Shown here: positions 44,890 to 54,463 of the stretch, one piece after another | Layout: the number at the start of each line of letters is the position of its first letter | How positions within the stretch are numbered: the stretch's first letter is position 1 | Source of the DNA: Kibdelosporangium banguiense | GTDB taxonomy: Bacteria; Actinomycetota; Actinomycetes; Mycobacteriales; Pseudonocardiaceae | Assembly (NCBI RefSeq): GCF_017876405.1 | Contig: NZ_JAGINW010000001.1 | Coordinates: 10,243,203 to 10,307,202, forward strand | Direction: 5' to 3' | DNA: 64,000 nt | Made by a program: the position numbers and the translations under genes | Notes under the pieces: generated by a model | What the model was told of the DNA's origin: nothing | The model's database searches: none | The model's input: the letters and a program-made list of their open reading frames with translations, nothing else

Positions 44890-46550
44890 ACCTCTAATCC
44901 GTACTGTTCGTGGGCGGCCTCGGGAGAGACGTATCCCTCGGCGACGTCCTCGCGTACTGCCTCCGGGTCGCGTCGCCGCGGGTCTCCATGGCCCCCGCCG
45001 CCGCCGGTCAGCAGCGTCACCCGGTCACCGACCTCGACCTGGGTCCGCTTCGTGCTCACCCGCGCTTCCCGCTCGGTGCCGGGAAACACGACAACCTGGT
45101 TGGGTTCCGGCTCCTGGCCGCCGTCGAGAGCCCACGGACGGGTGCGCGTCTTCTTGATCACCGACAGGAACTCGCCCGGGGTCACGAACCGGATGTCCCG
45201 CCGCAACCCCACGCCGCCCCGGAAGCGGCCCGCACCACCGGAATCGGTACGCATCTCCACCCGCTCGAAGAACATCCCCGTCTTGGCCTCCAGCACCTCG
45301 ATGGGGGTGGTCCGCCCGGTGCTGCCGGAGATATGGGCGGCCGCGTCCATGCCGTCATGCGAGACGGTGGCGCCCCAGCCGACCGGGTCGTTGTTGCTGA
45401 CCGCGAAGAGCTGTCCGGTGTCCGGATGGGTACCAACCATCATCATGCCCGGCACGTCACCACCGGACGAGGCTGGCAACAGCTCCGGCATCCCCTGCGC
45501 GAGCGCCTTGAGGATGAGCTCGACCGCCACGATTCCGGTCCACAGGGTGTATGTGGGCTGCGGGTACACCGCGTGAAACAGCGTGCCCGGCTCGGCCTTG
45601 ACCCGCAGCGGGGCGACGGTGCCCTCGTTGGACGGCTGGTCCGGCGAGGTCAGCGACTTGAGGACCACCTTGCAGATCGCCTCGGTGGCGCCGAACGGCA
45701 TGTTGATCGGACCGGCGACGGCCACCGCGGAACCGTCGAAGTCCACTGTGAACTCGCCGTCGGCGACGGTGACGGTGGCCTGCATGCGCACCGGCTCGTC
45801 GCTGATGCCGTCGTCGTCCAGCCAGTCGACGGCGGTCCACGAGCCCTGCGGCAGCCGCTCAAGGGCGGCCCGGCTACGTGCGGCGCCGTCGTCGATCATC
45901 CGTTGTACCGCCGCTGCAACGGTTTCCTGGCCGAACTTCGCCAGGATCTCCAGCAACCGCCGCTCGCCGGTGCGCAACGCCGCGATCTGGGCGTGCAGGT
46001 CGCCGAGCACCTCCGCCGGCATCCGCGAGTTGAAGCGGATCAGCTCGTGGATCTCGTGCACCGGCTCACCCCGGGAGACCACCTTGGTGCCGGGGAAGAT
46101 GATGCCTTCCTGGTGCATGTCGGTGGAGTCGAGCACGTATCCGGGATCCTTGGCGCCAAGGTCCATCCAATGCGCCCGGATGCACAGGAAGCCCACGGGC
46201 GTCTCGTCCCCGGGAGTGAAGACAGGCGCGAAGAGAGTCGCGTCCGAGGCGTGCGCGGCGTTCCAGTACGGGTAGTTGAGCAGCACCACGTCGCCGGGGT
46301 ACAGGTTCTCGCGGCCGACGTACTCCACGCCCTTGCGTAGCGAGAAGTCGTTGGCACCCAGGAAAAACGTCAGCCCAGTCGCTTCGGCGATCAGGCGCAG
46401 GCCGGCGTCGTACATGGACATGCCGAAGTCGTGCACCTCATAGATGACCGGGTTGAAGGAAGTACGGATCAGCGTGGCTCGCATCTCCTCGGCCGCCGAA
46501 ATGAGGTAACTGCGTACTACCTCGACGGTGGCACCGTCCACTGTGGTCAC
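44886..46550 (-). CDS. hyuB: HyuB: hydantoinase B / oxoprolinase beta-type subunit
   Basis: A 554-residue protein of the hydantoinase B/oxoprolinase family, with RTSFNPVIYEVHDFGMSMYD and DVVLLNYPYWNAAHASD near the start and the TLLTGGGGGHGDP ending. The family partners with HyuA in ATP-dependent opening of hydantoins, 5-oxoproline or related cyclic amides; acetone carboxylase subunits are relatives. The GTG start overlaps the HyuA stop (GTGA), ensuring equal production of both subunits. Confidence 0.9.
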   Translation of the reverse strand: MTTVDGATVEVVRSYLISAAEEMRATLIRTSFNPVIYEVHDFGMSMYDAGLRLIAEATGLTFFLGANDFSLRKGVEYVGRENLYPGDVVLLNYPYWNAAHASDATLFAPVFTPGDETPVGFLCIRAHWMDLGAKDPGYVLDSTDMHQEGIIFPGTKVVSRGEPVHEIHELIRFNSRMPAEVLGDLHAQIAALRTGERRLLEILAKFGQETVAAAVQRMIDDGAARSRAALERLPQGSWTAVDWLDDDGISDEPVRMQATVTVADGEFTVDFDGSAVAVAGPINMPFGATEAICKVVLKSLTSPDQPSNEGTVAPLRVKAEPGTLFHAVYPQPTYTLWTGIVAVELILKALAQGMPELLPASSGGDVPGMMMVGTHPDTGQLFAVSNNDPVGWGATVSHDGMDAAAHISGSTGRTTPIEVLEAKTGMFFERVEMRTDSGGAGRFRGGVGLRRDIRFVTPGEFLSVIKKTRTRPWALDGGQEPEPNQVVVFPGTEREARVSTKRTQVEVGDRVTLLTGGGGGHGDPRRRDPEAVREDVAEGYVSPEAAHEQYGLEV

Positions 46551-48601
46551 GCTGCCTCCTCTGCGAAGGTCACCAGCAAGTATCCGTGCGGATCCACCTC
46601 GACGCGCTGTCTGCTCGGCACGACTGTGGTGGAAGTGCCATCGTCGATGAGTGCCGGACCGGTGAAAGTGTCGCCCGGGGCGAGTTTCTCCCGGTCGAAC
46701 ACCGCGAACGGCACCATGGCGCGGGCGGCCACGTCGTACGCGACGCGGTGTCCGCGCATCGCCCGCTCCGGATTGCCGTCACCCGGTGGTGGCGACGCCA
46801 GTGTGGGGCGTTTCGTCCGGCCGATACCGCGTACTCGCAGGTTGAGGATCTGCAGGCGGTTGTCCATCGTGTGGCCGTAGCGGGCGTAGTGCAGCTCCTC
46901 GAATCCCGCACGAATGGCGTCCGGCCGCAATTCGCGCCCGACGGTCACCATCAGCGAGTGCTCCTGGCCGAGGTAACGCAGCTCCAGCTGGCGTTCCAGC
47001 ACCGTGTCGGCGGGCGCGACGCCCTGGCCGGAGAGCGAGGCGAGCGCCTCCGCTTCGACGCCCTTGTAGAGCACGTCCAACTCGGCCAGGTCGGCGTCGT
47101 CCAATGTGGATATCACGGTACGCGCGAAGTCGTCCACGATGTCGGCCGAAAGCATGCCCCAGGCGGAGAAGCCGGACGGCGCGAACGGCACCACGACCTC
47201 CCTGATTCCCATCTCCCAGGCCAGCAATGGGGCCAGCAATGGCCCCGCGCCACCGAAGGCGAGCAGCGAGAAGCCCCGTGGGTCGTGTCCACGTTCGACA
47301 GTGATCTGCCGGACCGCGCCCACCGTACGGGCGAGGAGCACGTCGACAATCCCGGCCGCGGCCGCCTCGGCGGTGAGCCCGAGCGGCGCGGCGATCTGTT
47401 CGGTGAGCGCCTGCCGGGCTGCGTCCGCGCGCAACCCCATGTCGCCGCCCAGGAACCGGTCCGGGTCGATGTACCCGAGCACGAGCGCGGCGTCGGTGAC
47501 GGTGGGCTCGGTGCCGCCATGGCCGTAGCAGACCGGGCCCGGGTCGGCACCGGCACTGCGCGGGCCCACCTTCAGCAGACCCCGGTCCAACCAGGCGATC
47601 GAGCCGCCGCCTGCTCCGATCGTGCGGATGTCGTACGTGGGGATCAGCAGCGGGAAGTGCTCCAACTGGGCCTCGTACGCGGCGACCGCAGTCTGCCGTT
47701 CGATGACGCAGGCATCCAGCGAGGTACCGCCGATGTCGAACGTGAGCATGTTGTCCCGGCCCAGAGCTCCCGCCAGGTACGCGGCGCCGACGATCCCGCC
47801 GGCCGGCCCAGACAACACCGTGTGCGTCGGCGATCTCTTGGCCACTGTGGACGTCATTGAGCCGCCGCCGGAACGCATGATGAGAAACCGGCCGGCGAAC
47901 CCACGCCCGGCCAGGCCGTTCTCCAGCTCGTCGACGTACCGCTCGAAGATGGGCCGGATGTACGCCTCCAGCACTGTGGTGCTGGTCCGCTCGTACTCCC
48001 GGTACTCGCGCACGATGTCCGTGGACAGCGACAGGCTCACTTCCGGGTACAGCTCGCGGATGATCCGGGCGGTCTCCCGTTCGTGCGTCGGATCCAGGAA
48101 CGAGTGCAGGAAACAGATCGCGATCGACCGCACACCCTGCTCCTCGACGAGCGTACGAGCCGCGGCACGAACACTCTCCGGGTCGAGCTCCTCGACCACC
48201 CTGCCCCGGTAGTCCAGCCGCCCCGCCACTCCGGCCGTGTACCGCCGCTTCACCAGGCTCTCCGGCCGCTGGTAAGTGAAGTCGTACATGTGGTCGTCGG
48301 GCACGTTGCCGCGGCCGAGCAGGAAGACGTCCCGGAAGCCCTCGTTGGTGACGATGCCGGTGGCGCCGCCCCGCCGCTCCAGCACCGCGTTGAGGCCGAG
48401 GGTGGTGCCGTGGATGAACAGCTCCACAGTGGACAGGTCGGTGCCCAGTGCCGCGATCGCGTTCAGCACGCCGTCGGCCGGGCGGGCCGGGGTCGTGGAC
48501 GCCTTGCGGAAGCGGACCCGGTTGGTGCGGGTGTCCAGCTCCATCGCGTCGACGAAGGTGCCGCCGATGTCGACGGCGAGCCGGATGTGCGGTTCAGGCA
48601 C
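46547..48601 (-). CDS. hyuA: HyuA: hydantoinase A / oxoprolinase alpha-type subunit
   Basis: A 684-residue ASKHA-fold subunit. VDIGGTFVDA near residue 10 is the first phosphate-binding loop; FIHGTTLGLNAVLERRG, SGPAGGIVGA and FDIGGTSLDA follow in family order. It binds ATP and activates the cyclic amide carbonyl for ring opening together with HyuB. The GTG start lies within the last 8 nt of the ABC ATPase gene. The C-terminal domain continues to about residue 684 with the usual beta barrel. Confidence 0.9.
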   Translation of the reverse strand: MPEPHIRLAVDIGGTFVDAMELDTRTNRVRFRKASTTPARPADGVLNAIAALGTDLSTVELFIHGTTLGLNAVLERRGGATGIVTNEGFRDVFLLGRGNVPDDHMYDFTYQRPESLVKRRYTAGVAGRLDYRGRVVEELDPESVRAAARTLVEEQGVRSIAICFLHSFLDPTHERETARIIRELYPEVSLSLSTDIVREYREYERTSTTVLEAYIRPIFERYVDELENGLAGRGFAGRFLIMRSGGGSMTSTVAKRSPTHTVLSGPAGGIVGAAYLAGALGRDNMLTFDIGGTSLDACVIERQTAVAAYEAQLEHFPLLIPTYDIRTIGAGGGSIAWLDRGLLKVGPRSAGADPGPVCYGHGGTEPTVTDAALVLGYIDPDRFLGGDMGLRADAARQALTEQIAAPLGLTAEAAAAGIVDVLLARTVGAVRQITVERGHDPRGFSLLAFGGAGPLLAPLLAWEMGIREVVVPFAPSGFSAWGMLSADIVDDFARTVISTLDDADLAELDVLYKGVEAEALASLSGQGVAPADTVLERQLELRYLGQEHSLMVTVGRELRPDAIRAGFEELHYARYGHTMDNRLQILNLRVRGIGRTKRPTLASPPPGDGNPERAMRGHRVAYDVAARAMVPFAVFDREKLAPGDTFTGPALIDDGTSTTVVPSRQRVEVDPHGYLLVTFAEEAA

Positions 48602-50576
48602 GGGTCTGGGTCCTTTCCTGGAGCAGTGTGGGGAGCTGCGGGACGCGCCAGCAGGCCGCCTCGCTCGCCCCGTACGCGATCAGGGATTGCGGCTCCGCGC
48701 GGCACTTGTCGGTGACGAACGGGCACCGCGACGCGAGCGGGCACCCCGTGGCGGCGTCCGTCTCGTCAAGGTCCTTGCGGAGCTCGACAAGAGGGCCGAT
48801 GAAGCCGCCGTCGAAGCTGGGTGCGCTGGACAGCAGCGCCCGCGTATACGGGTGCTTCGGGTCGCCGAACACCTCGTCCACCGGGCCCTGCTCGACGACC
48901 TGACCGAGGTAGAGCACCACGACCCGGTCGCAGAAACCGCGCACGGTGGCCAGATCGTGGGAGATGAACACCGAGCCGCGGCCTGCATCGCCGGACAGCT
49001 CCGCGATCACGTCGAGGATCTGCGCCTGGACGGTCACGTCCAACGCCGATGTGGGCTCGTCGAAAACGATCAGGTCGGGGTCACCGACCAGCGCCCGGGC
49101 GATGCCGACCCGCTGCGCCTGCCCGCCGGACAGTTCGTGCGGACGACGGCGGAGCACGGCCGGGTCGAGGTTCATCCGGGCCAGCACCTCGGCGACCCGC
49201 TCCGCCCGCTCGGCCGCCGGCACGCCCGACGCGCGCAGCGGCTCGCCGATCGCGTCGGCCACCGTGCGGCGCGGGCTCAGCGACCCGACCGGGTCCTGGA
49301 AGACCAGGCGCGCCCGGGTACGCAGCCGACGCAGCTTCCGCCCATGCTGAGCATGTAGGTCGGTGCCGTCGAGCCGTACGGTGCCGCTGGTCGGCGGAGT
49401 CAGGCCGAGCATCAGCCGGGCAAGAGTGCTCTTGCCGCAGCCGCTCTCCCCCACCACGCCAACGGTTTCGCCCGCCGCCACGCTCAGACTCACCCCGCGC
49501 AGCGCGTGGTGGCCGCCGCTACCGAAACGGCTCCCGTACACGACATGCGCGTCGTCGATCTCCATGACGACACGGCCGGGTTTGGCAGCTGGGCGGCCCG
49601 TCAAGGTCGCCGGTGCTATCGGCCCCGCCTGAGGATGGAAGCACGCGTACTCCCAGCTGTCCCCGGTAAGCGTCGGCCGCTCGGTGGTGCAGCGATCCGT
49701 CGCGTGCGCGCAGCGCGTAGCGAAGGGACACGCCGCAGGCGGCGAGGACAGCAGCGGCATCGCGCCGCCGATCGCGCGCGCCGGACGCCCCGAGACGTCC
49801 GGGACGGACGCCAACAATGCCCGGGTGTACGGGTGTGCCGGCTCGCGCAGCACCTTGGCGGCCGGGCCGTTCTCCACGACCGTGCCTGCGTACAGCACCA
49901 CGACCCGATCGCAGATCGGCGCGATCGAGGCGAGGTCGTGCGAGATGAGCAGCACACCACGCCCGGCAGTGTCCGCAGCGTGCCGGAACTGCCGCAGGAT
50001 CTCCCGAGTCAGCGTGACGTCGAGCCCGGTGGTCGGCTCGTCGGCGATCAGCAGCCCGGGCGCGCAGCCGGTGGCCAGCGAGATCATCACGCGCTGCGCC
50101 ATGCCGCCGGAGAGCTCGTGCGGGTACGCCTCGAGCCGCCGGGCCGGGTTGCGGATGCCGACTGCCTCGAAGAGTTGGCGCGCGGTGTCCCGTGCGGACT
50201 CTCGGCCCATCTGCTGGTGGGTGGTGAGGCGGTCGGTGAGCTGCCGGCCGACGGTTCGGGTGGGGGCGAGCGCGCCGCGTGGGTTCTGAAAGCACAGCGC
50301 CGCACCGTGTCCGCGGTGCGTGGCCAGCGCCGCCTCGTCCATCTGAAGCACGTCCGCACCCTCGAACCGGACCGCGCCGCCGATCTCCGCACCGTCAGGC
50401 AACAGCGCCACGATCGCGCGAGCCACCATGCTCTTGCCGCCGCCGCTCTCGCCGACCAGCCCGACCACCTCGCCAGCGTCGACATGCAGATTGACGCCGC
50501 TGAGCGCGGCGACGTCCCGGCCTGGCCGGCGGATGAGCACCGAGAGATCCTCGATCGACAACAGCCGCTCACTCAT
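48594..50576 (-). CDS. Fused dipeptide/oligopeptide ABC ATPase (DppD-DppF type)
   Basis: A 660-residue protein with two complete ABC domains, each of which is usually encoded by its own gene. Domain 1: Walker A GESGGGKS near residue 43, signature LSGGMAQR, Walker B LLIADEPTTGLD. Domain 2: GESGCGKST near 378, LSGGQAQR, LIVFDEPTSALD. Each is followed by the CPFATRC/CPLASRCPF Cys-rich tail seen in peptide and nickel transporter ATPases. Its ATG overlaps the DppC stop (ATGA). Energises the importer of the Hyu operon. Confidence 0.92.
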   Translation of the reverse strand: MSERLLSIEDLSVLIRRPGRDVAALSGVNLHVDAGEVVGLVGESGGGKSMVARAIVALLPDGAEIGGAVRFEGADVLQMDEAALATHRGHGAALCFQNPRGALAPTRTVGRQLTDRLTTHQQMGRESARDTARQLFEAVGIRNPARRLEAYPHELSGGMAQRVMISLATGCAPGLLIADEPTTGLDVTLTREILRQFRHAADTAGRGVLLISHDLASIAPICDRVVVLYAGTVVENGPAAKVLREPAHPYTRALLASVPDVSGRPARAIGGAMPLLSSPPAACPFATRCAHATDRCTTERPTLTGDSWEYACFHPQAGPIAPATLTGRPAAKPGRVVMEIDDAHVVYGSRFGSGGHHALRGVSLSVAAGETVGVVGESGCGKSTLARLMLGLTPPTSGTVRLDGTDLHAQHGRKLRRLRTRARLVFQDPVGSLSPRRTVADAIGEPLRASGVPAAERAERVAEVLARMNLDPAVLRRRPHELSGGQAQRVGIARALVGDPDLIVFDEPTSALDVTVQAQILDVIAELSGDAGRGSVFISHDLATVRGFCDRVVVLYLGQVVEQGPVDEVFGDPKHPYTRALLSSAPSFDGGFIGPLVELRKDLDETDAATGCPLASRCPFVTDKCRAEPQSLIAYGASEAACWRVPQLPTLLQERTQTRA

Positions 50577-51451
50577 GACCGCCGCCTCGCGTCCGACCGC
50601 TCCTGCAGTCCCTCACCGAGCAGGCTGAAGCCGAGCACGCAGACCAGCAGGGTCAGGCCCGGCGGCACCGACGTCCACCAGCGACCGGCCACCACGTCCG
50701 GGCTGCCGAGACTGATCATGGCGCCCCATTCGGCAGCCGGTACGGTCACGCCGAGGCCCAGAAACGACAGCCCGGCCAGGGTCAGCATCGCCCAGCCACA
50801 GTTCAGCGGCGCGATGATCCGCACCGGCGTGAGGCTGTTGGGCAGGACATGCCGCCACAGCACACCGAGCGTGGACGTACCCGAAGTGACGGCCGCGTCG
50901 ATGTATGGCAGCTCGCGAATCGATCGGACCTCGGCCCGCACCAGCCGCGCGTATGCCGGTGCGTTCACCGCAGCGATCGTGATGACCAGGTTGGCCGTGC
51001 CGTTGCCGAGCAGCGCCGCCACGGCCAGCGCCAGGATGAACGTGGGAAACGCCTGAAGAATGTCGACGATCCGCATGAGCACGTCATCAGCCCAGCCGCC
51101 AAGGTAACCGGCGAGCAGCCCGACCGCCGTACCCACCACCACGGCGAGCACGACGGCAGCGACCGCGACGCCGAGGTCGAGCCGGGCAGCGTGCAGCAGC
51201 CTGCTCCAGACGTCCATCCCGTTGGCGTCAGTGCCGAGCAGATGCGCGCCGCCCGGTGCAGCGAGGGCCGCAGCGGGGTCGATCTCCTCCGGACCCCAGC
51301 CGCTGAGCAGCGGCGCAGCCACCGCCGCGAGCGCCACCACGGCCAGGATCGCGGAACCGCTGACGATCAACGCGCGGGAGAACCGCCCATCGCCCGCGCG
51401 GCGGGTCACGGCCGGCGCACGGGGGCCGTCCGTGGCTCGTAGGTCGGCCAT
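50573..51451 (-). CDS. Peptide-type ABC permease (DppC/OppC)
   Basis: A 292-residue permease with an N-terminal span and five to six spans in total, including the DppC hallmark HLLGTDANGMDVWSRLLHAA and the EAA-like VTSGTSTLGVLWRHVLPNSL loop. The ATG at 51451 shares one base with the upstream stop (TGATG), so initiation is coupled. It pairs with the DppB gene. Confidence 0.9.
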   Translation of the reverse strand: MADLRATDGPRAPAVTRRAGDGRFSRALIVSGSAILAVVALAAVAAPLLSGWGPEEIDPAAALAAPGGAHLLGTDANGMDVWSRLLHAARLDLGVAVAAVVLAVVVGTAVGLLAGYLGGWADDVLMRIVDILQAFPTFILALAVAALLGNGTANLVITIAAVNAPAYARLVRAEVRSIRELPYIDAAVTSGTSTLGVLWRHVLPNSLTPVRIIAPLNCGWAMLTLAGLSFLGLGVTVPAAEWGAMISLGSPDVVAGRWWTSVPPGLTLLVCVLGFSLLGEGLQERSDARRRS

Positions 51452-52461
51452 CAGATCCTCACTCTCGGATCGAGGATCGCCTGCACGACGTCGGCGATCA
51501 GGAACACGATCACGTAGCAGAGCGCGATCAGCAGCACAGATGCCTGCACCACCAGGTAGTCCCGGTAAAGCAGCCCGCGCAGCGCCCACTGGCCGAAGCC
51601 TTGCCACGAGTAGACGTACTCGACGAGCACCGCCGAGCCGATCGCGGTACCGAAGACAAGTGCCGCCAAGGCCGGCAGGCGGGCCAGGGTGGGGCGCAGC
51701 AGATACCCCCGCAGGAGCGTGCGTCCACGCAGGCCGTGTGCGGACGCGGCGCGGTACGCCTCCGAGCGCAATACCTCCAGCGCGGAGGCGCGGATGCTAC
51801 GCAGCAGCGGCGCGACAACCACGATGGCGAGCGTGGCGACCGGCAGCACCAGGTGGCTGAGCGCCGACGTGAACGCCGGTCCGTTGCCGGTCAGTACAGC
51901 GTCAAGCAGATCGGCGCCGGTCAGCGGTGTCAGGCCGGCGTCCGGATCGACCCGGCCGCTCGGTGCCGGGAACCAGCCCAGTGTGCTGTAGCCGACCAGG
52001 ATGAGCACCAGGCCAAGCCAGAACTCGGGCATCGAGTTGCCGATCAGCGCGAGGACCCGCACGCTGTGGTCACCGATCCGGTCGGCACGCCGGGCCGACC
52101 AGATCCCCAGGACGACAGCGACCACCAGCGCGAGCCCGACCGCCAGGACGACCAGCTCCAGCGTCGGCCCCACCCGCACGGCCAGCTCGGAGCCGACCGG
52201 CCGGCCGCTCTGGATCGACGTGCCCATGTCCCCGGTGAACAGCCCCTTCAGATAGCTGAGGAACTGCTCCCACATCGGCTTGTCGAGTCCGAAGCGAGCG
52301 CGGGCCGCTGCCGCGTCTGCCTCTGTCGCGTTAGGACCCAGGATGGTCCGGATCGGGTCGCCGGGCAGCACGCGTACCAGCACGAAGGTCAGCACGATCA
52401 CGCCGAGCAGGACCGGGACGACCTGGAGCAGCCGCTGGGCGACGAAACGAAGGAGCCGCAT
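51451..52461 (-). CDS. Peptide-type ABC permease (DppB/OppB)
   Basis: A 336-residue permease. The N-terminal RFVAQRLLQVVPVLLGVIVL, FVLVRVLPGDP and the periplasmic FGLDKPMWEQF region are typical for DppB. The EAA loop lies near YRAASAHGLRGRTLL. It starts 7 nt after the binding-protein stop. Confidence 0.9.
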   Translation of the reverse strand: MRLLRFVAQRLLQVVPVLLGVIVLTFVLVRVLPGDPIRTILGPNATEADAAAARARFGLDKPMWEQFLSYLKGLFTGDMGTSIQSGRPVGSELAVRVGPTLELVVLAVGLALVVAVVLGIWSARRADRIGDHSVRVLALIGNSMPEFWLGLVLILVGYSTLGWFPAPSGRVDPDAGLTPLTGADLLDAVLTGNGPAFTSALSHLVLPVATLAIVVVAPLLRSIRASALEVLRSEAYRAASAHGLRGRTLLRGYLLRPTLARLPALAALVFGTAIGSAVLVEYVYSWQGFGQWALRGLLYRDYLVVQASVLLIALCYVIVFLIADVVQAILDPRVRI

Positions 52462-52468
52462 CCGGGGG

Positions 52469-54070
52469 TCAGCCCGACGTGCTCAGGTACCGCAGCCGGG
52501 CCAGCCCGTCCGTCGGCTGTACCCAGCCGGAGACCGACGAGCGGACCGGCAGGCTGAAGTTCGGCTGGCAGACGATCACCCACGGCACGTCGGCGGCGAA
52601 GATCTGCTGGACCCGCTTCCACAGCGCCAGGCGGGCCGGCTCGTCGATGGTCGTGTGCGACTGCTCGTAGATCCGCTCGATCTCCGGGTTGAGGTAGCCG
52701 GAGTAGTTCAGTGCCGCGTCCTTGACGAAGCTCGTGGCCAGCATGTACTCGACGTCGTTGACCCACAGCTGGCCGGAGGTGATCTGCAGCGGCACGTTCT
52801 TCTGCTGCCGCCTGCCGTCGAGTGTGGCCGGGTCGAGCGGGGTCAGTTTGAGCTCGATGCCGGCTTTGCGTGCCTCGCTCTGCACCAGCACGGCGATCCG
52901 CTGCTGGGTGTCGTTGTCCGTCTCGAACACCAGCTCCGAGTTGACGGTCCGGCCGGCCAGCGCGGCCTTCGCTTTCTCGACGTCGTAGGTGAATGGGTAG
53001 CCGCTCTCGTCGTACCCGGGCGTGTCGATCGGCACGACGCTTTTGGCTGGGCGCGCGTCGCCGCCGTACACGTTCGCGATGATCTGCTCGTATGGCACCG
53101 CGTACGCCAACGCCTTGCGGACGTTGATGTCGTTGAACGGCGCCGTGGTCACGGACATCTGGATCGCGACCTGTTCGTTGCTGGCCGCGGAGACGACCGT
53201 GACGCCCTTGGTCTTCTTGAGGTCGGCGATGTCCCGCTGCCCGATGCCGAGCGCGACGTCGATGTCGCTGTTCTGCAGCTGGAGGCGCTGGTTGGAGCCA
53301 TCCGGCACGACGGAGATCCGGATGTTCTTGGTTTTCGCCGGGTCGGGGCCCGGGTAGCCCGGGTTGGCCTCCAGGACGATCTCCTGGCCCTGGGTGGCCT
53401 TCGTGACGTTGAAGTAGCCGCCGGTCGGTGGTTGCCTGGCCACCCAGTCCTTGGCCCACGGGTCGGCGTCGGTGGCGTGTTTCCTGGCTTCCACCGAGTC
53501 GAACACGTAGAGCGAGATGGCCTGGATCTGGCGGGTCAGCGCGCTGGGGAACGCCTGGGTGAACCGCACCGTGTAGTCGTCGACGATCTCGACCTGGTCC
53601 GGCTTGGTCAGGCCGATCGTGCCGTAGATGCCGGCGACGTTGGCCTGAGCGGCGAACGCGCGGTCCTTGGACCACTTGACGTCGGCCGCCTTCATCTCGT
53701 TGCCACTGGCGAACTTCACGCCGCGGCGCAGTTTGAGGGTCCATACCTTCTGGTCGGCGCTCGGCTCGAACGACTCGGCGAAGGCCGGCATGATGTTGCG
53801 CGTATCGAGGACCTTGGAACCGGCGACCTCGGTGACCCCGTAGTCGATCAGGTACGGGAACACGTTCTTGTAGAGCATGAACGCGGTGAGGTCGAAGCCG
53901 ACGAAGTCCTGGTCCCAGCTGCTGAGGTAGCTGGTGACTGCGATGCGCAGAGTACTGGCGGCCGAGCCGCCTTCCTTGGACCCCGCCGCGCAGGCCCCGG
54001 TGGCCAGCAGCAGCGCGACGCTGCCACCGAGCTGGAGCACGCAACGACGCGAGACGCCCGAATCAGCCAT
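52469..54070 (-). CDS. Family-5 (peptide/nickel type) solute-binding lipoprotein
   Basis: A 533-residue lipoprotein. The ATG at 54070 follows GGAAGGAC and gives signal VSRRCVLQLGGSVALLLATGAC, with the lipobox Cys near residue 27. The mature protein has SBP_bac_5 signatures: KVWTLKLRRGVKFASGNEMK and RKALAYAVPYEQIIANVYGG. It is the first gene of the Hyu operon, so its ligand is probably the operon's substrate, likely a small peptide-like or cyclic-amide compound. Confidence 0.9.
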   Translation of the reverse strand: MADSGVSRRCVLQLGGSVALLLATGACAAGSKEGGSAASTLRIAVTSYLSSWDQDFVGFDLTAFMLYKNVFPYLIDYGVTEVAGSKVLDTRNIMPAFAESFEPSADQKVWTLKLRRGVKFASGNEMKAADVKWSKDRAFAAQANVAGIYGTIGLTKPDQVEIVDDYTVRFTQAFPSALTRQIQAISLYVFDSVEARKHATDADPWAKDWVARQPPTGGYFNVTKATQGQEIVLEANPGYPGPDPAKTKNIRISVVPDGSNQRLQLQNSDIDVALGIGQRDIADLKKTKGVTVVSAASNEQVAIQMSVTTAPFNDINVRKALAYAVPYEQIIANVYGGDARPAKSVVPIDTPGYDESGYPFTYDVEKAKAALAGRTVNSELVFETDNDTQQRIAVLVQSEARKAGIELKLTPLDPATLDGRRQQKNVPLQITSGQLWVNDVEYMLATSFVKDAALNYSGYLNPEIERIYEQSHTTIDEPARLALWKRVQQIFAADVPWVIVCQPNFSLPVRSSVSGWVQPTDGLARLRYLSTSG

Positions 54071-54130
54071 GCGAAGTCCTTCCGCAACGAGGTGGCGACG
54101 GCGCAGCACCTGGTTCCGGGTGTTCTATCA

Positions 54131-54145
54131 CACTAAAAGTTGGTG
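54131..54145. promoter_or_regulatory. Imperfect dyad in the promoter of the Hyu operon
   Basis: CACTAA-AAG-TTGGTG is a 15-bp near-palindrome with a single mismatch, 61 bp upstream of the binding-protein ATG. It lies in the 393-bp gap 54071-54463 between the divergent operon and the S15 protease gene. Nothing else in that gap looks like a gene. It is a candidate operator for the XRE-cupin regulator. Confidence 0.4.
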
Positions 54146-54463
54146 AACAAGCGTTGCTGGCCGAGTTCACCCATCGTTGCCCATAGTCGCTGCTAGCAGG
54201 GGACTTCACGGATCGGCTGCCCAGGTGGCCACACTGTTCACCGATGTTCACACCGTCGTTATTTCGGTATCCATGACGGAGCCGACCCGAGCGGGTGGCC
54301 GGAGCGGGATTCCCGGGTCAGCGCAGTGCCATTCGGCGTACCTCCTTCAACCTCGGGGCGTATGCATTTCGGCTGACCTGCGATCGACTTCCGACCGTGG
54401 CGCCGATCACTTCCAGCGCGATGAACTTTCGTGAGCTTCCTGTCGACTCGAAAGGAATTCCCT

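Noticed and set aside
41893..54070. Antibiotic biosynthesis cluster
   Set aside because: No PKS, NRPS, terpene or RiPP core enzyme is present; the LLM and amidohydrolase genes fit catabolism better.
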